Assembly (NCBI GenBank): GCA_002071245.1
Contig: MWEV01000051.1
Coordinates: forward strand, 1-7,508
Reading direction: 5' to 3'
Length of the DNA: 7,508 nucleotides
Source: Deltaproteobacteria bacterium ADurb.Bin026
GTDB taxonomy: Bacteria; Desulfobacterota; Syntrophorhabdia; Syntrophorhabdales; Syntrophorhabdaceae
Shown: one piece after another, positions 1-4,586 of the stretch
Layout of the letters: the number at the start of each line of letters is the position of its first letter
Numbering within the stretch: position 1 is the first letter of the stretch
Made by a program: the position numbers and the translations under genes
The notes under the pieces: model-generated
What the model was told of the DNA's origin: nothing
The model's input: only the letters and a program-made list of their open reading frames with translations
The model's database searches: none

Positions 1-1328
1 CCCTGGGTTTGTGCATAATCGAGTTCAGCGTTGAAAAGACTTCTTTCGGCATCGAGTACTTCAATATAACTTGTATAGCCGTTATCGTAACGGAGTCTTG
101 CTATACGGGCATAATCTCTTAGTGCATCTACCTGTCTTTGTTGTACAACGAGTTGTTCACGGGTCTTTTTTTGGTCAATCAATGCGTTTTCAACATCACG
201 AAATGCATTCTGGATGGCCTTTTGGTAGCCAAAAAGCGCCTGTTGCTGTATAGCTTCTGCAGCAATATTCTGACCATAGACTGAACCACCCGTAAAGATA
301 GGTGCTGAAAAACCTGCTGCCCAGTTCCATGCGCCGGATGGGCCACTGAAAAGATTTGCCAAGTTTGTGCTTTCCCATCCGTAATTACCTGTTAATGAAA
401 TAGTCGGAAAGTAAAGGGCCCTTGCAACTCCGATCCTTGCGTTCGCTGCAATGAGGTTTTGCTCTGCCTGTTTAATGTCAGGTCTTCGCTCTAAGACATC
501 AGACGGTACACCTGATGGTATCGCTGGAAAAACCAATTCGTCTATTGTTTTGCCTCGAGCTATACGGCCTGGATTTTTACCGAGTAAGGCATTTAAAACA
601 TTTTCCTGCTGGGTTATCTGTTTTTCGATAAGTGGTATACGGGCAAGAGCCTGTTCATATTCAGATTTTATCTGCGATAACTCCAATTCTGATATAATCC
701 CTCCTTCAAACCTTAGCTTGAAGATGTTGTATGAATCCTCCCTCAATTTTGCTGTTCTGATTGATATCTCAAGTTGTTTATCGAGGTTGCATAGATTGAT
801 GTAGTTGTTTGCAACCGTTGTAACAAGCGAAAGAATGATTGCCCTTTTCCCTTCTTCGGTTGCCAGAAGCGAGGCGCGTGCCGCTTCTGTTGCGCGTCTC
901 AGACGACCCCAGACATCCATTTCCCATGTTCCGTTTAAAACGCCATGATATACGGTTGCTGGATTTTTGATGCTGGCAGGTATTGGAGTTTGCCCATTTT
1001 CTGTGCCGCGTTGTTGGCCACCTGCTCCACTTGCAAAAATATGGGGAAAGAGACCGGAACGCCCCACCCAATAGTATCCAAGATATTCTTCAACCCTTGC
1101 GGCAGCAATCTTTAAATCCGTGTTTTGTCTTATGGCTACCTGGATAAGGTCATTAAGCACTGGATCATTGAACTGTTCCCACCATAGCGTATTTGCTACA
1201 TCTCTGGTTTCTTTTTCGTCGATACTCCACGATGTTGGGGTATTGTAAAGTGGACGTTTATAGTCAGGACCAATGGCACAGCCAGAAAACAAAGCCATGG
1301 CTAAAATCAAAATTATAAATATTTTCAT
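1..1328 (-). CDS. Outer-membrane efflux lipoprotein, OprM/NodT (TolC-like) family, 3' end cut by window edge
   Basis: This is the exit duct of a tripartite efflux pump: a trimeric outer-membrane beta-barrel with a long periplasmic alpha-barrel. Translation is open for 442 residues with no stop or frameshift. The family is usually about 460-480 residues, so roughly 20-40 C-terminal residues lie off the left edge. The N-terminus is a lipoprotein signal: Lys2, a hydrophobic stretch, then LFSGC with the lipidated Cys at residue 17, followed by AIGPDYKRP, a family hallmark. Two OEP repeats follow, at about 57-245 and 275-442. Typical blocks are LWWEQFNDPVLNDLI (48-62), WEMDVWGRLRR (135-145), PSDVLERRPDI (271-285 region), IAANARIGVARALYFP (293-308) and YIEVLDAERSLF (421-432). 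The ATG at 1328 is chosen because AAGAGGAG lies 8 bases upstream and the signal peptide begins there. It is the last visible gene of the operon and presumably partners both RND pumps. Substrate is unknown. Confidence 0.95.
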   Translation of the reverse strand, partial: MKIFIILILAMALFSGCAIGPDYKRPLYNTPTSWSIDEKETRDVANTLWWEQFNDPVLNDLIQVAIRQNTDLKIAAARVEEYLGYYWVGRSGLFPHIFASGAGGQQRGTENGQTPIPASIKNPATVYHGVLNGTWEMDVWGRLRRATEAARASLLATEEGKRAIILSLVTTVANNYINLCNLDKQLEISIRTAKLREDSYNIFKLRFEGGIISELELSQIKSEYEQALARIPLIEKQITQQENVLNALLGKNPGRIARGKTIDELVFPAIPSGVPSDVLERRPDIKQAEQNLIAANARIGVARALYFPTISLTGNYGWESTNLANLFSGPSGAWNWAAGFSAPIFTGGSVYGQNIAAEAIQQQALFGYQKAIQNAFRDVENALIDQKKTREQLVVQQRQVDALRDYARIARLRYDNGYTSYIEVLDAERSLFNAELDYAQTQ

Positions 1329-1336
1329 GTCAATTA

Positions 1337-1344
1337 CTCCTCTT
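1337..1344 (-). promoter_or_regulatory. Ribosome binding site of the outer-membrane efflux gene
   Basis: On the minus strand the sequence reads AAGAGGAG, ending 8 bases before the ATG at 1328. It decides between two in-frame ATGs: the one at 1361 would add 11 residues ahead of the lipoprotein signal and has no comparable Shine-Dalgarno sequence. The element overlaps the second of two consecutive TAA stops that close a 22-codon reading frame in the intergenic gap. Confidence 0.8.
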
Positions 1345-1345
1345 A

Positions 1346-1414
1346 TTAGCGTTTCGCCCATAAAATATTATGTTTTTGCTTACGCTTCAAGATGTCTTCT
1401 TTCTTATTGTGCAT
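1346..1414 (-). CDS. Possible 22-residue lysine/arginine-rich small ORF between pump 2 and the outer-membrane gene (doubtful)
   Basis: In the 101-base gap, an ATG at 1414 opens a 22-codon frame that begins MHNKKEDILKRK and ends NILWAKR. It closes with TAA, directly followed by a second TAA and then the ribosome binding site of the next gene. The peptide is strongly basic and has no membrane segment. Its own ribosome binding site is poor, with only a loose purine stretch 10-16 bases upstream. The tight fit between the two genes could mean translational coupling or a leader peptide, but a frame this short is expected by chance in A-rich DNA. I recognise no family, and there is no evidence that it is translated. 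Confidence 0.15.
   Translation of the reverse strand: MHNKKEDILKRKQKHNILWAKR
1362..1390 (-). promoter_or_regulatory. Weak candidate sigma-70-type promoter ahead of the outer-membrane gene
   Basis: On the minus strand TTGAAG (1385-1390) and TATTTT (1362-1367) are separated by exactly 17 bases, matching 4 of 6 positions in each consensus box. A transcript would start near 1354 and carry the ribosome binding site of the outer-membrane gene. Such matches are common in AT-rich gaps, so this is only a possibility that the last gene has an internal promoter of its own. Confidence 0.15.
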
Positions 1415-1429
1415 GTTAATTTCTGCTCT

Positions 1430-4400
1430 CTATTCCTTTTTTTCTTTCTTATTTTTATGTGAAATCTTTTCCACTAAATAAAACGTTACCGGAATTAGGA
1501 AAATTGCAATCAATGTTGCGGTGAGCATACCCCCTATTACAGCCGTACCCATAACCTGACGTGAAAGTGCTCCGGCGCCACTGGCTACAGCAAGAGGCAT
1601 ACAGCCAAGGATGAATGCAAAAGAGGTCATGAGTATAGGTCTTAAACGTAGGCGAGCACCATATAACGCCGCCTCAATCAGGGGTGTACCTTTTTCGTAT
1701 TCCATTTTTGCAAATTCCACAATGAGTATGGCGTTTTTTGCAGCAAGTCCGATAAGCATTACAAGGCCTATCTGGGCATATACATTATTTTCAAAACCCC
1801 TGATGAGAAGTCCAAGAAAAGCGCCCATCACAGCGATAGGGGTACCAAGCAGGACACTGAAGGGTAAAGACCAGCTTTCATACTGTGCAGCAAGAATAAG
1901 AAAAACGCAGAACAGAGAGAAACCAAATATGGCGGACGCAGAGATTCCTTCCTGTGCCTTTTTTTCCTGGTATGACATGCCTATGTAGTCATAACCCATC
2001 TCCCTGGGCATGGTTTTGGCAAATACATCTTCAAGTGCCTTCATTGCCTGGGCAGAACTATAGCCTGGGGCGGCGTTTCCAAAAATCTGGGCGCTACGAT
2101 ACTGATTATACCTCATTGTAAATTCAGGGCCTGATGTCTCTTTAACTGATATGACAGATGAAAGCGGAACCATATTTTTGTCGTTATTCCTGACATAAAA
2201 CTGTCCGAGGTTGTCTGTATTTCTTCTATAAGAACCCTCTGCCTGTACAAAGACCTGCCATTGACGTCCAAAACGGTTGAAATAGTTTACAAATGTACCA
2301 CCCATGAAACACTGGAGGGTCTGATAAACATCTGCGAGGTCTATGCCCTGCTTCAATACCTTATCCCTGTCAACGTTAACAAACATTTGTGGAACAGATG
2401 GACTGAATGTTGTGGTAATTCTGCTCAATTCAGGCCTTTTTTTAGCTTCTGTTATGAATTTTTTGACATTTTCGGTAAGAAAAGACAGATCACTCCCAGA
2501 ACGGTCTTCAAGCACAAAGGTAAATCCTCCGGCAGTACCGATTCCTGGGATAGCAGGTGGCGAAAACGCAAAGCCTATGCCTTCTGTTAGTTTTGACATG
2601 GCATAGTTCAGGCGCATGATAATTGCACTATGCTTTTCTTCTGGTTTTTTTCTTTCTGACCATTCTTTGAGCGTTATGAAGAAAAATCCGCTGTATGTGT
2701 TGGCAACCTGGCTCAGCATGTTGTAGCCGACGATGGTTGTGCAGGACTGTATACCAGGTGTCCCTGCAATGATTTTTTCAACCTTTCGAACCACATCGTC
2801 AGTCCTTTGAAGAGAAGCTGCATTGGGGAGTTGAACAATTGCGAACTGATATCCCTGATCTTCCTCTGGAAGAAAACTGCCAGGAAGACCTTTTCCAAGT
2901 ATAACTACAACAAAAGACACAATAACCAACATACCGATACTTATCATACTTTTTCGTATTGCAACACCGCAAAGACCAACATACCCATCTGTTGCCTTTC
3001 CAAACACCCTGTTGAACCAGTCATAGAATTTTTGAAGATAGCCTGTACCTTTTTTTCTGGGTTTGAGCAACAGTGCGGAAAGGGCTGGGCTCAATGTGAG
3101 CGCATTGAAGGCAGATATAATAACGGAAATTGCAATTGTGACGGCAAATTGCTGGTATAACCTTCCGGTAATACCAGGGATGAAGGCCGTTGGTACAAAA
3201 ACTGCTGCTAGGATAAGCGCAATCGCGACAACAGGACCAGAGACCTCCTGCATCGCCTTTATGGTTGCATCCTTGGGGGACAACCCTTTTTCTATGTGAT
3301 GTTCTACAGCCTCAACGACAACAATTGCATCATCCACCACAAGCCCTATGGCAAGTACAAGTCCAAAAAGGGACAGTGTGTTAATGGAGAAACCAAAAAG
3401 AGGAAAAAACGCAAATGTACCTACAAGCGAAACAGGAACAGCACACAAAGGGATCAGGGTTGCACGCCACCCCTGTAAAAAGAGGAAAACAACGATAATG
3501 ACGAGAATCAGTGCTTCAACAAGGGTAATGACAATCTCCCTTATGCCTTCTGTAACTGGTAGCGTGGTATCCAGAGAAATTGAATATTCGAGATCCTGTG
3601 GAAAACGCTTTTTCCAATCAGCCATAAGCTTTTTAACCCGTTTTGCTGTATCGATAGCATTGGATCCCGGGAGCTGGTAGACTGCTATAACCGCTGCTGG
3701 TTTACCGTTATAGCGGCCTATTATACTGTAAGACTGGGCACCAAGTTCGGTTCTTGCTACGTCTTTTAGTCTCAACAGGGAGCCATCGGGATTTGCCCTT
3801 ATCACGATGTCGCCGAACTCCTTTTCATTGACAAGTCTTCCCTGAGCCTTAACAGAATAAGTAAACTCCTGGCCTTTGGGCACAGGTTCTGCACCGATCT
3901 GACCAGAAGGGTTAACAGTGTTCTGACTGTTAATAGCATCTACAATTTCATTTATCGTTACGTTAAGTTTGGCTAGATGATCTGGCTTAACCCAAAGACG
4001 CATTGCATACTGACCCGCTCCGAAAATCTGCACCTGTCCCACGCCCTGAACACGTGAAAGTGGGTCATTTATATTTATATACGCATAGTTAGAAAGAAAA
4101 AGCTGATCATATGTATCTTTAGGAGAATAAAGGGAAATCACCAACAAAGGGCTGCTAGTCGATTTTTGTACGGTTACCCCGAGATTGTTTACCTCCGTTG
4201 GTAATTGAGATTGTGCCTGACCGAGGCGCATTTGTGTAAGAACCTGATCAGTATTCGGGACTGTTCCAATATCGAAGTCCACACGAAGTTGCATCTGCCC
4301 GTTGTTAGCATTGATCGAGTACATGTAGATCATATTGTCTACGCCGCTCATTTGTTGTTCGATAGGGGTTGCAACAGATTGTTCAACCGTAATTGAATCT

Positions 4401-4555
4401 GCGCCTATATATGATGCAGACACGAGTATCTCAGGGGGTACTATATCAGGAAACTGTGCAATCGGAAGGCTCGACATGGCGACGATGCCCACAATTACAG
4501 TAATGATCGCGATTACCATAGCCACAATCGGTCTATTTATAAAAAATTTTGGCAT
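1430..4555 (-). CDS. RND efflux pump inner-membrane transporter, HAE1/AcrB family (pump 2, complete)
   Basis: This is a proton-driven transporter that moves hydrophobic or amphiphilic compounds from the periplasm or inner membrane into an adaptor-linked exit duct. It is complete at 1041 residues, close to AcrB's 1049. The N-terminus MPKFFINRPI is the family hallmark. TM1 spans about 9-29 and TM2-TM6 about 338-498, with TM7 near 536-556 and TM8-TM12 about 872-1028. Two large periplasmic porter and docking regions lie at about 30-335 and 557-870. The proton relay is intact: Asp408-Asp409 in LVVDDAIVVVEA (TM4), Lys940 in GLAAKNAILIVEFAK (TM10), and Arg970/Thr977 in RLRPILMT (TM11). GGAGGA lies 10 bases before the ATG, and the start lies 31 bases after the stop of pump 1, so the two are probably co-transcribed. 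The C-terminus is a short lysine-rich tail. Residues 884-950 are encoded by DNA almost identical to pump 1. Substrate cannot be read from the sequence. Confidence 0.97.
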   Translation of the reverse strand: MPKFFINRPIVAMVIAIITVIVGIVAMSSLPIAQFPDIVPPEILVSASYIGADSITVEQSVATPIEQQMSGVDNMIYMYSINANNGQMQLRVDFDIGTVPNTDQVLTQMRLGQAQSQLPTEVNNLGVTVQKSTSSPLLVISLYSPKDTYDQLFLSNYAYININDPLSRVQGVGQVQIFGAGQYAMRLWVKPDHLAKLNVTINEIVDAINSQNTVNPSGQIGAEPVPKGQEFTYSVKAQGRLVNEKEFGDIVIRANPDGSLLRLKDVARTELGAQSYSIIGRYNGKPAAVIAVYQLPGSNAIDTAKRVKKLMADWKKRFPQDLEYSISLDTTLPVTEGIREIVITLVEALILVIIVVFLFLQGWRATLIPLCAVPVSLVGTFAFFPLFGFSINTLSLFGLVLAIGLVVDDAIVVVEAVEHHIEKGLSPKDATIKAMQEVSGPVVAIALILAAVFVPTAFIPGITGRLYQQFAVTIAISVIISAFNALTLSPALSALLLKPRKKGTGYLQKFYDWFNRVFGKATDGYVGLCGVAIRKSMISIGMLVIVSFVVVILGKGLPGSFLPEEDQGYQFAIVQLPNAASLQRTDDVVRKVEKIIAGTPGIQSCTTIVGYNMLSQVANTYSGFFFITLKEWSERKKPEEKHSAIIMRLNYAMSKLTEGIGFAFSPPAIPGIGTAGGFTFVLEDRSGSDLSFLTENVKKFITEAKKRPELSRITTTFSPSVPQMFVNVDRDKVLKQGIDLADVYQTLQCFMGGTFVNYFNRFGRQWQVFVQAEGSYRRNTDNLGQFYVRNNDKNMVPLSSVISVKETSGPEFTMRYNQYRSAQIFGNAAPGYSSAQAMKALEDVFAKTMPREMGYDYIGMSYQEKKAQEGISASAIFGFSLFCVFLILAAQYESWSLPFSVLLGTPIAVMGAFLGLLIRGFENNVYAQIGLVMLIGLAAKNAILIVEFAKMEYEKGTPLIEAALYGARLRLRPILMTSFAFILGCMPLAVASGAGALSRQVMGTAVIGGMLTATLIAIFLIPVTFYLVEKISHKNKKEKKE
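1707..1906 (-). repeat. Direct-repeat copy A: 200-base near-identical tract within pump 2
   Basis: This matches 4915-5114 at 199 of 200 positions with no gap; the only mismatch is g1766 versus a4974. It encodes residues 884-950 of pump 2, covering TM8, TM9 and TM10 with the essential Lys940. Identity falls off abruptly at both ends. Being inside two paralogous coding regions and in frame, it is best read as a gene-conversion tract rather than a mobile repeat. Confidence 0.95.
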
Positions 4556-4565
4556 AATAGATTAA

Positions 4566-4571
4566 TCCTCC
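4566..4571 (-). promoter_or_regulatory. Ribosome binding site of pump 2
   Basis: On the minus strand GGAGGA lies 10 bases before the ATG at 4555, inside the 31-base gap after pump 1. An ATG at 4574 directly upstream of it opens only a three-codon frame (ATG GAG GAT TAA) and is not a competing gene start. Confidence 0.8.
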
Positions 4572-4586
4572 ATGGGTTTCCTGTAA

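Noticed and set aside
778..1071. Minus-strand 97-codon frame inside the outer-membrane gene.
   Set aside because: It is out of frame with the continuous 442-residue efflux-protein translation, which shows family motifs on both sides of it.
1326..1361. Alternative upstream start of the outer-membrane gene at 1361.
   Set aside because: It is in frame but would place 11 residues before the lipoprotein signal and has no good ribosome binding site. The ATG at 1328 has AAGAGGAG at 8 bases.
1359..1372. Small hairpin between pump 2 and the outer-membrane gene as a terminator.
   Set aside because: The 5-base stem is AT-rich and not followed by a T-run on the transcribed strand, so it does not look like an intrinsic terminator.
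1433..1462. A-rich run at the 3' end of pump 2 as a slippage or frameshift site.
   Set aside because: It encodes the lysine/glutamate-rich C-terminal tail common in RND pumps, and the stop follows normally with no alternative extended frame.
2253..2292. Second short block nearly identical between the pumps (2 differences in 40 bases against 5461-5500).
   Set aside because: It encodes the conserved NYFNRFGRQWQV segment, made mainly of low-degeneracy codons. Two differences in 40 bases is too short to call a second conversion tract.
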